NCBI GenBank assembly: GCA_033060915.1
Contig: CM065397.1
Span: forward strand, 19,327,001 to 19,391,000
Length of the DNA: 64,000 nt
Direction: 5' to 3'
Source of the DNA: Euryodendron excelsum
Taxonomy: Eukaryota > Streptophyta > Magnoliopsida > Ericales > Pentaphylacaceae
Both the position numbers and the translations under genes were made by a program. This document shows, in pieces, positions 23,358 through 34,343 of the stretch. Positions within the stretch are counted from its first letter, which is position 1, and each line of letters starts with the position of its first letter. Below the pieces are notes generated by a model. It was given only the letters and a program-made list of their open reading frames with translations. It was not told the DNA's origin and ran no database searches.

Positions 23358-23640
23358 ATTCTCCAATCTAACCTTAGGTTAACTTGACCCTAGTTAACCA
23401 ACCCTAGGTTAACTTCACCCTAGTTCACTCACCTTAGATTAACCTAACCCTAAGTGATCCTGACCGTAGGTTAACCCTACCCTAGTTAGTTAACCCTAGG
23501 TCAACTTAACCTTAGGTTAACCTAACCTTAGTTAATTAACCATAGGTCACCTTAACCCTAGGTTAACCTAACCCAAGTTAGTCAACCTTAGGTCACCTCT
23601 AACCCTAGGCTAACCCTACCTAGGTTAGTACACTTCAAGG
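23358..23640 (+). repeat. Interstitial CCCTAGGTTAACC-type repeat in LTR-d
   Basis: About 280 bp of short units such as CCCTAGGTTAACTTGACC and CCTAACCCTAGTTAACC. They look like degenerated telomere-type CCCTAAA units but have an added GGTTAAC palindrome and no exact telomere run, so this is probably a local simple-sequence expansion. Confidence 0.7.
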
Positions 23641-25184
23641 TTCCAACTCTTGAACCCTTTTTCTTAAATGACCATTCAAACTTCAAATTATCCTCATAAC
23701 CTATTTTTCCAAAATTTCTCACTCTCATGATTTCAAAAACCCAACTCCATAAACACTTCTAATGCTCTTACTTTCCATCCTCAAGGTATTTCCAAAAACG
23801 TTTTCAAAAGGTCACAAACCTAAGGTGTCCCTAGCCCTCACATGGTTAGGGATTCAAAGGAAAAGTGATAAACCAAGAACAATCTCCAAGGTTGTCCATA
23901 TTAGGATTCCAAATCTTTAGCCATTTCCAAAAACCACTTTCAAAAACTAATTCATCACAACATTCCTCCAAGGTTTTCAAAACAAGACTTAAAAAACACT
24001 CTCAAGTTCTCTTGAGTCATGACAAAGCCTTTTAGCGAAACTCCTTTAAGGTGATCCAAAATCATTTTCAAAACACTCCACCATCCAATTCCAAGTCAAA
24101 ACTTCCAAAGTCACAAAGAGTCTTCCACTTCCAAGACCACAAAGAGTTTTCAACTTCCAAAGACCTCAAAATGTCTTAAACTTTTCCAAAGACCTCAAAA
24201 TGTCTTAAACTTTTTCAAAGACCCCAAAGTGTCTTCAAGCCTTCCAAAGGCCCTAATACCGGAACTACGAATGACCTGATTCTCGCCAAATGAGATACGT
24301 AGGCAACCTAAAATGGTGCGTTCATAACTTCTATTTCAATTCCAATTAATTCAAAGTTTCTATTTCAAAACTCTTTCAACACCCCCATTATTTTCAAACT
24401 TCTTCCAAAAACATGCATCATGCATCATTCATCCGAAAAGTGATGGCAAAACCCCGTTTTCAAAATTATAAAGTGGATATTAAGTGGACAATGGTAATCG
24501 GTTATTCTAGTGAGTGAACAAATGGGTGATTAGACATGTAGGTACCAAAAGGGTAGGGTAGGGTGATGATCTCAGGATATCTTCCCTGCACGTAACCAAT
24601 CCCCGGACCATAGATTTTTGTTTTCGAAAGACCAAAATGGAGTTATTTTCTAAAAGGGCTTAAATCTTTCCAAAGGCTTCCAAGCAACCTATTTTCTTAA
24701 AAACCCTCTCTTGAGGGAGTTTTCAAAACCTTTTCCAAAAACCCTAAGTTTAATCTTCGGATTAACACTTAGTTTTAGGTGCCCTAACTCACCTTAATCA
24801 AGTTAGGTGGCGACTCCAATTTTTCTAAAAAAGCCCTTAATCAAACCAATTTTCAAACCTAGTCGCACTTGTCCTTTTAGGAGGATGAGGTCTAGTGACA
24901 GAGTTTTGTACTTTAGGGTTTCCGAGCCGAAAGGACCTTGGACACCCAAAAACCAGGGCGCGACATGTTCGATCTTCAAAGCTTCGTAGTTGCAGCAATC
25001 CAAGTCTTCAATGGAGGGTTTGAGGCTAGTGTATGAGTATATAAGAGTGTATGAGTGGATATGAGGCTAGGGTTTGGGAAAACCTAAGGAGACTAGGGTT
25101 TAGGGAGGCTATGAGCTTTGTATATCGAATAATAGGGTTTTCAGATTGAGTTGGCGGACCTCTTTCACGCTGGAGGAGGCTCTG

Positions 25185-25192
25185 TATTTATA
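25185..25192 (-). promoter_or_regulatory. TATA box of LTR-g
   Basis: TATAAATA on the minus strand followed by CAGAGCCTCCTCC, with decayed GGCGCC palindromes upstream at about 25240-25290. Confidence 0.65.
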
Positions 25193-26769
25193 AAAAGAAG
25201 AATGACCTGGTGCCTGTTGTAGTAACGCCAGGCCAAAAATCCTTCTGGCGCCACTAGGAGTGGCGCAAGGCCAAATTTTGGCTTGGCGCCATAGCCAGTT
25301 AGGAAAGTTTTGAGCTCGGCAAACAACGTATCTTGAGAAGATTTGGGCCCCTGTACTAGTGACTACCGTGCAATTTTTAACCTGGCTTCACTAGGAGTGA
25401 TTCCATAAGGTTCAGAAAACATTTAAGGGACCGGGAATGGCCCGGAACGCCGAAAAAGGGCAGAAACCCTTAGAATAGGGCCCCGGAGGTAATGGACTTT
25501 AAAAAGGATGACAAGAATTGTCGAAAAGGTTGACCGGGCCATTAGGGGCAAAACTGTCAATCAGGCCGAGAAGCTGCCGAGACGGACTCAGAATGTCTCG
25601 AAAGAAGACTCGAGGTTTGGAAACCTTATTTAGAAATGTCCAAAGAGGTTACCGGTTTGATACCCAGAGCCGGTGTGGTCGAAAAAGGCGACCGGCCCAC
25701 TAGGGGCAAAACGGTCATTTTACATTGGGTTTGCCGGAATTGACTCGAAATGACTCGAAAAGGTAAGGAAAGGTCAGAAATACTATAAGAAACATTCTCG
25801 GGAGATTACCGGTTTGATACCTAGAGCCGGTGTGGTCCCCAGGGCGTTCGGATGCCTAGGGGCAAAATGGTCATCTTGACCGGAAAGTCTTGGAATTGGC
25901 CTCAAACTGACTAGAAGGCACCTAATCATGCCGGATTTCCTTTAAGAAAATCTTGGAAGGGCGAAATTACCATTTTGAGGACTTAGGTGTGTTCTCTAGA
26001 AACGTGCCGAAAAATGGCCCTAGGGGCAGTTTGGTCATTTTTCACCAAAGTGGGCTAGCAGGCACTGATGTTGACCCGGGTTTTGGGTGTTTCCATCACT
26101 CTGACGGCGGTCCCGCAACATAGGGGTTTGTTGGCAATTCTCTATATCGACCTGTTTACTAGTGTTTCCGCCACTCTGACGGTTGCGATGTTTTTGAGTT
26201 TTTTCGTTACTCTGACGGGTCGCAATCATTCCAGAGACTGCCTAATCTTGGGAAGCCATTAGGTGGACTTAGCGCTTGAGGAATCAACTTTATCAGAAGG
26301 CGTGCCGAAACAGACATTTCTTTATAAGCAGGCTAACAGGCACCAAAGGTGGACCGTTCTACCATCTCGGGGACTTAGGGTCTCATCTCGGTCGACAGGT
26401 TTGAAGGGACTTACTGTTCCGAAGAGTTCTTCTCTCATAAACGTACTAGACAGGATGTACTTACCGCCTCAAGGAATCAATTTTCTCAAAAGGCGTGCCG
26501 AATTTAATTGGATTTGGAATTGGACTTGAAATTGAAAAAACGGGGACTTATTGTCTTCAAAAAGACATGCCCACTAGAATTGGACCAAACAATGCCCCAA
26601 GGGCACTTTGGTCATTTTGCCTCTATTTGGGCCCAATGGGCTCGTGAAGCGATTGATTGATGAGATTAGACTTGGAAAGCTTATTTAAATCAGAATATGT
26701 CCATATTGACTTGAATACAAGTCTAGACGAATTGAAGACTGTAGAACGAGCAAAAATGGGATGCTTACA

Positions 26770-26790
26770 ACTGCCCTTCTTTTTCTATCT
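26770..26790 (-). other. Polypurine tract of I2
   Basis: The minus strand reads AGAAAAAGAAGGGCAGT immediately before the LTR start TGTAAGCATCCC. Confidence 0.75.
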
Positions 26791-26969
26791 TTGTTGGTCG
26801 AAGACAGAAAATGATAGAGTAAGAGTCCCATGTTGACTGTGAGCCGGTCGGAGGGGCGGACTTTGAAAATTTTTGAAAACGGGAGTTTGGAAATGGATAT
26901 CGAGCCCGAAAGGCTTTTGAAATCGAGTTTTAGCAGGAAAAAGGGCAAAACTGCATGAAATTGGAAGTT

Positions 26970-27045
26970 GGCGCCACTCGCAGTGGCGCCTTTATTAAAA
27001 TTGGCTTGGCGCCACTGCTAGTGGCACCAGGCCTGGGATAAAAAC
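26970..27045 (+). promoter_or_regulatory. Candidate promoter of the I2 antisense gene
   Basis: Two inverted repeats, at 26970-26990 and 27008-27028, have arms GGCGCCACT and AGTGGCGCC (or AGTGGCACC). A TATA-like ATAAAAAC follows at 27038-27045, about 10 bases later. This copies the layout of the LTR promoter, but on the strand that would drive the antisense gene. Role inferred. Confidence 0.5.
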
Positions 27046-27219
27046 CAGTAAACTATTGGTTCGACGCTGTTGCGGGATTTGAAGAATTTTCAAAAAACCG
27101 AGAGACTTTGTGAGGAAATCGACTTGGACGTTGAAAGAGCGCTTCCTAAGGACTGCGAAGGATTGCTGGAAGTAGTCGCCGTCGCAGGAAGAAAAGATTT
27201 TGCCAGAGAACTCCAAGAA

Positions 27220-28588
27220 GTAAATTTTTGATTTTATGTTGATTTCGATGTGGAGAATTCCGTTTGAGCCATGTGAACAATGGAAATTGGTGTTTTGATA
27301 AGTTTTGAACACTGTGGTGAAGTTATTTTTGCTTGTTTGATTGAATTTGAGTGATTTTACGTGCTTATGTGAAGGGGATTTCTGTAGGAATTAGGGGTTT
27401 CTCCTTACAGCTTTGGGCATTGAGTTTTTTTATTAGATTTTTATACAGTGTGTCTTAGAAAAACGTGTTTAATAGCCGTATGAAGTTTTGTGATTTTTTA
27501 AAAAATTTTTGAATTTTTTATTTTTGAAAAAATAGAAAAATACTTAGAAAAATAAGAAAAATAGAATAAATTGAAAAATTATTAGAGTTTAATGTTTAGA
27601 AAAATGTAGGGATGTTGTTTTAGAAAACATTTGAAGTGACTTTGAGAAATTTTGGGATAACTATAAAAACCATTGATTTGTTGAAAAATAAAACAAGTCC
27701 TTTTGAAAAATTTAGAAATTTGAAAAATGTGCATGGATGTTGGTGCTATGTGATTATGATGCTGTGAAGTGCGCAGTTTGTGTTTTGTGTTGATGTCATG
27801 AATGTGGTAGGGACCGTTTTTAAGTGGAACTCTGCCAAATATTTTTTTTAAATTAGGGAAAGAGTCGAAAAAGTTTTGGAATGAAATCTTTTTGAAGAAA
27901 AAAGAGAGAAAACCCTTGAGATTTTAGAAAATTCATTTTGACTTGAAGTTGGAAAATCAAAACGTGTAGAAAATTCATTTTGACTCGGAAGCGGAATTTT
28001 TTAAAAATCAAAATGTGTAGGAAATTCATTTTGACTCGACGACTAGATTTTTTGAAGATAACCAAAAAATTTGAAACTTGACAGAAATTTTGGAACATGA
28101 ATTTTTTATATTAAAACCTTGAAAACTTTTTAGGGAAGAATTTTTGGAAAATTTGGGATATTAACAAAATTAGAAAAGCTTTGAAATGGAACTTTGAGAT
28201 TTTAGATTATGACTCCTAGAATGGATTTTTGGGAAGAAAAACATTTTAGAATTTGACTTTCGAGAATTAATTTTGAGCTATAAGGGAATTTAGAAAGTCT
28301 TTTGAAAAAGAATTTTTGGAGGAAAGAGTTTTTTTTTTTTTTTTTGAAAAATTTGGAGGAAAAGGTTAAGAAACCCTTTGAGAAGCTGAATTTAAGAAAC
28401 GTTTTGAGAGTTGAGTTAAAAAAACCTTTTAAATCGGCAAGAGCGAGATCTACTGACAGCTGTGTCATTTATTTTTACTTATGCTTTTATCCTTGGTTAT
28501 TATTATTATTATTATTATTTTTCCTTCTTTTATTTCTTATCTACATATACCATATTTTAACATCTCTTATTTTGGCTTACCTTTTCAG
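27220..28588 (+). other. Inferred 5' UTR intron of the I2 antisense gene
   Basis: Donor-like GTAAAT at 27220 follows GAGAACTCCAAGAA, and a CTTTTCAG acceptor ends at 28588. Same relative positions as in I1 and I3. The intron holds two to three copies of a ~50-bp repeat (27925-28045), a poly-T run near 28328 and a TTA microsatellite at 28495-28521. Confidence 0.5.
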
Positions 28589-30437
28589 GCTGGTAGATGC
28601 AGGTGATGACGGTTCTAAGAGGAGATGCCGTGCCGGGAAAGTGGCTCGGACGCATTTTGTTAGCAGCTCCAGTCGATCCAGGGGTAGTCGGCGATCTACC
28701 AGACAAACATCTTCTAGCCAGAGCGGCAGGGGGAGTAGACCACCAGTTGACCCTTTCCTTCCGGTTGAGGCAGCTTTCGAGGAGGAGATAGGTGTTGATG
28801 ACGAGGTGCCAGGCCTTGGTGATCAGGTGACCGGCCATGGGAGAGCCTTTATCCGGCACCGATAGAAGGACGCTGAGTTAGGCGACTTGGAGGTATCAGA
28901 CATTCCACCACTAGGGGATGTTACCTATCATCTCAGTGTGTATTCTAGACAGCATTTGCCCCCTCCGCGGAGACACACAGCTTTCAGAAGGGCTGTTCAT
29001 TAGGTCTTTGTGACCATGCAGCGGGCGGCTCCATCTTACCGTGCTTTCTGACCTGAGATTGGGTTCAGGGCTTTTATGGGATTACAGGCTAACCGCCTAA
29101 ACAGACATCTGGTGCTGGCGCTTATCGAGAGGTGGTTCGGAGAGACTGGGACTTTTCATTTTGTGGGTTTTGAGCTGGGGCCCACTCCATTGGACTAGGT
29201 GATCATCATGGGGCTTTCCTTTGCCGGTCGGCGGATCACCTTGTAGTTAGTTAGCAAAGCTGATGTATGCATTTACTAGACTTGCCCCCTCCTGAGCGTT
29301 CTGCCTTCCCAGTCTCCTTGTTCAGTCAGGATGACAGTACTTTTGCTGTTAAGCCACCACCTGCTCGACGAGACATCATGAGGCGATGACTTGTTTTGTA
29401 CATCATCTTCAGCTGCTTTTGCAACAATAACAAGTCGCTCATGCCTTTTCAGTTGGTAAGCATAGTAGCTGATCTTGGGGCCTTGCCTTAGCTGCATTGG
29501 GGCTCCTTCTCCTTTGGCTGTTTCCTTCAATCGATGCGGGTCTAGACTTCCTCTTGTTGGGGTAGCATGACTGGTTTTTGGCCTTTTCGTGTCTGGTGGA
29601 GCTATGAGTACCTGCTAGTTCGTCGCCCCGCGGTTATTGAGGATGACCTTTATCCTCGTTCTTTGAGATGGGCTCGTGATTGGGTAGCCCAGTGATTGGA
29701 GATCACTGATTTCATGACGCTACGGGCGAACCTAGAGTTGATCAAGGCGAAGAATGTGAGTTGGCGGCCTTTTATTGGGTCATTTCATCATGAGACAGTG
29801 CGATACTTGGTCTTGTTATCCTTATCGAGGGCTTCCTTTCTCAGCGATGATTCTTGGGAGTCTTACGTAGGAGATCGACACTGGTAGCAGTTTCATAAGG
29901 ACTTCTAGTCAGCAGGAGATCCATTGGAGTACATGTTTGGAGCCTTGGTGGAGGGAGTTCCTATTCCTTATCAGGAGCACCAGTCGAGTGTCAGTTTCCT
30001 ACTTCCTTCAGATACAAACTATGCTGCTCACTTCGAGGCTTATTCTGCTGGTGCCTTCACTTGGTTTGAGGTAGTAGTCAGCGGATACGCTGTTGGTCAG
30101 GAGGTGGTTGACTTGTGGCATTGTGCTGTGGGATACGTGCCCCAAGTTGAGTTTACTACAGTGAGAAACCAGAGGGACAAGTACCAGATTTAGAGGGATC
30201 AGTACCAGGCAGAGGTAGCTTTCTTGACGGCTCGGTTAGCCCAGATGGGAGGTGGCAAGGTGTAGTGTCCTTTCCTTTCTTCTTCTTTTGGCTCTACTAT
30301 TGTTTAGTTATTCCTTTATGTCGCTGATTCCGGTTCTGTCTTCTTTGCAGGATGCTGGTGCTTCTAGTAGTTATCCACCTCCTCCGAAGCTAGGTTTTGG
30401 AGATTTTGATTCGTAGGACATTGACTTTGATCTTTGA
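28589..30437 (+). pseudogene. Antisense plant-mobile-domain-like gene of I2, broken
   Basis: The coding exon follows the TTTTCAG acceptor but its ATG is changed to CTG. The N-terminal part (DAGDDGSKRRCRAGK, then a Ser/Arg-rich stretch and an acidic EEEIGVDDEVPGLGDQ) matches I1 and I3. From about 28990 to 29250 a frame with several stops reads FMGLQANRLNRHLVLALIE, then RWFGETGTFHFVGFELG and VIIMGLSFAGRRIT, which resembles the plant mobile (aminotransferase-like) domain by memory of its RW..ETxTFH..xGE..xTLxDV...LGLxxxG pattern. The C-terminal part (29924-30250) carries YMFGALVEGVPIPYQEHQ and EVVDLWHCAVGYVPQVEF. An intron (30260-30350) and a last exon ending in DIDFDL follow. Numerous stops, several of the TGG-to-TAG or CAG-to-TAG kind, make it a pseudogene. 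Confidence 0.65.
30260..30350 (+). other. Small intron of the I2 antisense gene
   Basis: GTGTAGTG donor after GGAGGTGGCAAG, pyrimidine-rich tract, and TTCTTTGCAG acceptor. The following exon starts GATGCTGGTGCTTC (DAGAS), as in I3. About 91 bp. Confidence 0.65.
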
Positions 30438-31019
30438 CAGATGCCCCTTATAGAGACCCTGATCTTCTTTTGCCCTTATCCTGGAGATGTATTTATGTTA
30501 GATATTTTTATTTTGTGAATTTTGTACAAAGATGGATGTTTATGATTTAGGTAGTTAAATGCATGAATAGACAGAGATATTTATGGTTTACGCAACTAAG
30601 TATATGATTAGATGCATGTGCATGGATGATGATGTTGCATATTTATTTCATGAGTTAATATTAAATTGTGTTGGTGACTTCTGTTTCTACAGGGAGTTAT
30701 GTCCTATGTATGCAAAGCTCATGCCCATTTTTTTTTAAACGAAAATACATGTACATATTAGAAATACACTAGCTAACGGAATGACAAGGGGTGCTGTCAA
30801 ACTCAGTATCTTTGGAGTGGTAACTCCTTCCTTTTCGGGGGCTTGGCCTCTCTTTTGGCTCAACCTTACCTTGACTGGATGATAGCACTTCGTACCTTTC
30901 TCAACCTTTTGACTGCCTCTGATTCTCTACTTTGGGGTTAGTATATAGGATTATTGGGCTAAAACTTTCAACTCTCGGGGTTTCGGCAACAGCTTACCTG
31001 ACCTTTAGCAGAGCGATAA

Positions 31020-31330
31020 GCAGCCAGTCTTTCAATCTGAGGAGACTTTGCTTTAGGACCGTAATGTAGGCTAGGTTATGGGGTTTTTGAAACAACGGGA
31101 TATATAGGCTCAAATTTAATGTCACTTCCAGCAAGGTTTAGATCCATACCATCCTTGACTATTTTTCCTAGTAGGGTTAGCATCCTTCTTTAGCTTCGAC
31201 AATGTGTCCAGCTCATTTAGGTCAAGCAATCCATTTTCCATCAGAGCGGATTTTAGTAAGGCTGTAATGTAGGCCATGGTTTCGGGTTTTTGCAAGAAAG
31301 GGTAAAGGCTCGAACTTATTGTTTCTACTA
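31020..31330. repeat. Spacer tandem repeat of I2, two ~210-bp units
   Basis: Blocks with GTAATGTAGGCTAGGTTATG (about 31060) and GTAATGTAGGCCATGGTTTC (about 31264) repeat in the same strand. They are homologous to the arrays in I1 and I3. Confidence 0.6.
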
Positions 31331-32359
31331 GGCTTCTTTATCACATGGGATCACTTTTAAATTTCCTCCTTACTTTTACTACATACTTTTCAGGATGAAA
31401 ATGACTCTTTTCTTTCGCCCTTTCTATATGCTTTTTGGGATAAATATGACTCTCTTCTCTTTTGGCTTTTCTATTACGCTTTTCAAGATGGCATAATCAT
31501 GGCTTTCTTCAGGCCGTTTCTCAAATATAAATTTTTTTTTCGGCCTCTTGTCCCTTGGCAACTCTTTTCCTTTTCTTTTTTTTTTTTCCTTTTCATCCCT
31601 TTTCTTTCCTTTTATGAAATGAACAATTCTACAACCCTTTTTCCTTAGACCTTTTCCTTAACAATTCAATCTAAACCATTGTGGGCGGTGATCCCTAGGT
31701 TAGGATTTTTTCAAAAAAGATAAGTGGCTCAACGGGTTTGGCAAGGGATTGCTTCTGATTGTATGGGAAATGAAATGAGGGCCTCTCTTCACTTTGAACT
31801 AGATTGCTTGATCCATAGAGCCTTCAATACTGCCCTAGCACGATAGAGGATGGATACTATTCCTAGAGTTCTCGATTATTGTCTGCCCTAGTGTGGGGGG
31901 ACGATCTTAGATTGGGGTTGACAAGGAACATTTTTCTTGTTGCGAGGCACTAGGGGCTAAGCAAAGGGAATATAAACACATTTTTTTAGGAAAATGAAAG
32001 ATGGCTCCTCTTCATTTTGATAATCTGGCCACACGTTGCTTAGTTTCGATATCTTGCAAGTGTTGCCTTTGGGTAGTTTCCTCACTCATCCTTATCTTCT
32101 CTCTATTCAGAAAGCTGATCATTTGGTGAGTGGTTAACTCATGCTATCATTCCTTCAAGTTAGATCATTCCATAAAATAAATCATGCCCCTTGCATAGGA
32201 AGTAGTCACCATTCACAAGAGAAAATAAGATAACAGTAATGTAAGGTAATAGCATAAATTTATATTTCGCTATTTAATGAAAAACATATGGGTCTTTTAA
32301 AATGAAAGTGCAAACATTTAATTTAAAGACAGAAAGTAAAAGAGATAGAAAGAAAGTGA

Positions 32360-34343
32360 GTGGGACAATGCCCACATCTTCAATACTCCATTCGTGATTT
32401 GGGTCCTTGGCTAAGGCAAGGCGGATAAAGGCTTCTTCTAGAGCTCCAGACATGTTGACAGTGATGACACAGTTGTCAGCCTCATTAACTTCCTTGTTGT
32501 TCTTTGCGGCAGGTTCTTTCGTAAACAGGATGGCTAGCTCGCCTCATTCCAACTCGAATGGCCTTGTTGGTGCCTTTAGCTCTTCTAGCTCCCAGCTCAT
32601 GTCCTCATAGTCGCACTTGGTCACGGGCTAAGAGTTCTCTAATAAGTGACGTTCCGCCGCGGCGTACTTTGGGTGTAAAAACTTAGCACCCTATCTGTCA
32701 ACAGGCACGTTTTCAGTAAGAGCCTCCTCTAGAAGCATTGGCTCCTCCACTGGCCAGTTAGAAGAATCCGGCACCTCGTTAGGGTTATAGAGATAGATCG
32801 GGCATAATGGGAAATCCTCCTCCTAGTCATCCTCTTCATCGGTCGCCCAATCCTCCTCGTAATCCTCAGCCATGGGCTCATCGAACTCTCCATCACTTTC
32901 CATTTCTAGTAGTATCATATTGATTGTAAGGTCTGGCAGAGGGTTAGTGGTCACATTAGAGGTTGGAGCAGGATTCACCGGTTGAAGATCAATAGTCTTG
33001 TTGTCGATTAAGTCTTGGATCTTATGCTTGAGAGAGAAGGAGCTTTCGGTGTCATGCCCTTGGCCACCCGAGTGGTATTCACAAGTGAGGGCGGCATTGA
33101 AGGTTGGGGGTAGAGGGCTTGGCAATGGGCGAGTAGGTATAGGCTTCAAGATATTGTTCTTCAAAAGGTTATGGTAGGCCTCAGTTTGGGTGCAGGCTAA
33201 GGTATCAAAGGTATGGATATATCGGGCAAGTCTATTAAAGTTAGGTCATGCCCCAGCAGGGCCATAGTTAGGGGTTGGAGCAGGCATGGTTAAAGTGGGT
33301 AAGGGCAGGACAGGGTGTGATTGTAGTGGTGGACGGTATTAGGGTGGTTGACTAGATAGGATGGCAGACACCTCGCTTTCCTTCTTGATTATTCTCCTTG
33401 TAGTAGCCACATTCTTGGCTATGTTGGCAGAACTTTCTCCAGTCTTTGCATAAGGGTCCATAATCCTCCCCGTCTTAAGGCCATTCTTTATCATTTCCCC
33501 TTGCATGATGAGTTCAGAGAAGCTCTTCCCCACGCTAGTGCAGAGCTTCTCGTAGTATATGCCATGGAAAGTGTGCAGAAACAATTGCACGTACTCCTTT
33601 TCTTCTAGTGGGGGATTGACTAGTGCATCGGCTTCCCTCCATCTTAGGGCTTCACCACTACTCATCGTCATCAGGGATTATTGGTCAGAAGTGAGATCGA
33701 TATTGTGACGGTATTGACCTTTAAATGCATTGACTAGCTCAATCCAAGTGGTGATCCTCTTTAGGTCCAGACGGGCGAACCATTATAGAGCATACCCAGT
33801 GAGGCTGTGTTGGAACAATTGCATCAGGAGTTTCGGATTGTTCCGATAACCACTTAGTGCCCCAGCATACAGACGAAGATGAGCAATAGGGTTACTAGTA
33901 TCGTCATACTTTTGGAAGTCAGGCATTTTAAACTTAGCAGGTCTCAAGTGGTCCAGAAAGAAACAGAGCTTATCATAGGAAGTAAACTCGTAAATGTCAT
34001 GGCCATGGAGACTTCGTAGTGAATCCTCTAGCTCTTGGATTTTCAGACTAAGAGGGTCTAGGGGAGTTCTCTTTATGGTAGGTAAAAGTAATATGATTTC
34101 CTCCTCTTCAATGTTAATCCCTATGGCATCTTTCTTATTCCTCCCAACATTGTCAAATTGAAGCATGATCCTTAGGTGAGTGGGTTCAGGGTCCTTGGAT
34201 GAAGTCATAGATGACGGTGGGATTGCTGCAGCATCCTTTATGGCCAAGGTTTGGACGAGCTTAAACATTTCATCAATCTTGGTCCTCATTTCATTGACCT
34301 CCTCTCGAGAGACTTGAGATGATTCTTCGGGGTTGGCAGCCAT
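32360..34343 (-). pseudogene. gag: gag pseudogene of I2 (Ty3/gypsy, Tat/Ogre-like)
   Basis: Gag builds the retrotransposon particle. The frame starts at ATG 34343 (MAANPEESSQVSREEVNEMR), with an N-terminal coiled-coil-like stretch, then MPDFQKYD, the start of the retrotransposon gag domain (about residues 140-186), and LRLYAGALSGY. The frame is broken by a stop near 33784 just before WFARLD, by another near 33680, and by a deletion that removes the segment around ESFKKYA before LRWREA. It resumes through PPLEEKE and HTFHGIYYEKLC (33671-33339) and CEYHSGGQGHDTESSF (about 33070-33120), where the last Cys of the knuckle-like motif is Ser. A Glu/Asp-rich tail follows (YEEDWATDEEDD) and the frame ends near 32360. 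No protease follows. Confidence 0.8.

Larger units (their letters stand above)
20514..24965 (+). mobile_element. LTR-d: solo LTR of a second, related family
   Basis: This 4452-bp unit starts TGTAAGCATCCC and ends GGGCGCGACA. It shares the ends and the 3' blocks (CGTAGGCAACC near 24299, GTAGGTACCAAAAGGG near 24540, AGGTGGCGACTCC near 24805) with the main family. Its U3 is different: a ~58-bp repeat array (20675-21015), four hairpins at ~208-bp spacing (21511-22157) and no GGCGCC palindromes. It is inserted in LTR-g in opposite orientation with a 5-bp duplication (TCTTC/TGTTC). No internal region is present, so it is a solo LTR. I see no gene in it. Confidence 0.85.
17473..26769 (-). mobile_element. 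LTR-g: LTR shared by I1 and I2, interrupted by LTR-d
   Basis: The 3' end of this LTR (TGTCGCGC on the plus strand, 17473) lies beside the PBS of I1. Its 5' end (GATGCTTACA, 26769) lies beside the polypurine tract of I2. It therefore serves as 5' LTR of I1 and 3' LTR of I2. Without the nested LTR-d and one duplication it is about 4.84 kb. It contains the purine-rich tract (18000-19850), a poly-G run near 20317-20332, the TATA box (minus, 25185-25192), GGCGCC motifs (25240-25290) and the U3 repeats (26085-26225). Confidence 0.85.

Noticed and set aside
22931..23359. 142-codon minus-strand frame in LTR-d
   Set aside because: Sits in low-complexity leader sequence of a solo LTR and the peptide shows no recognisable domain.
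28495..28521. TTA microsatellite and nearby poly-T
   Set aside because: Ordinary simple sequence within an inferred intron; noted under the intron only.
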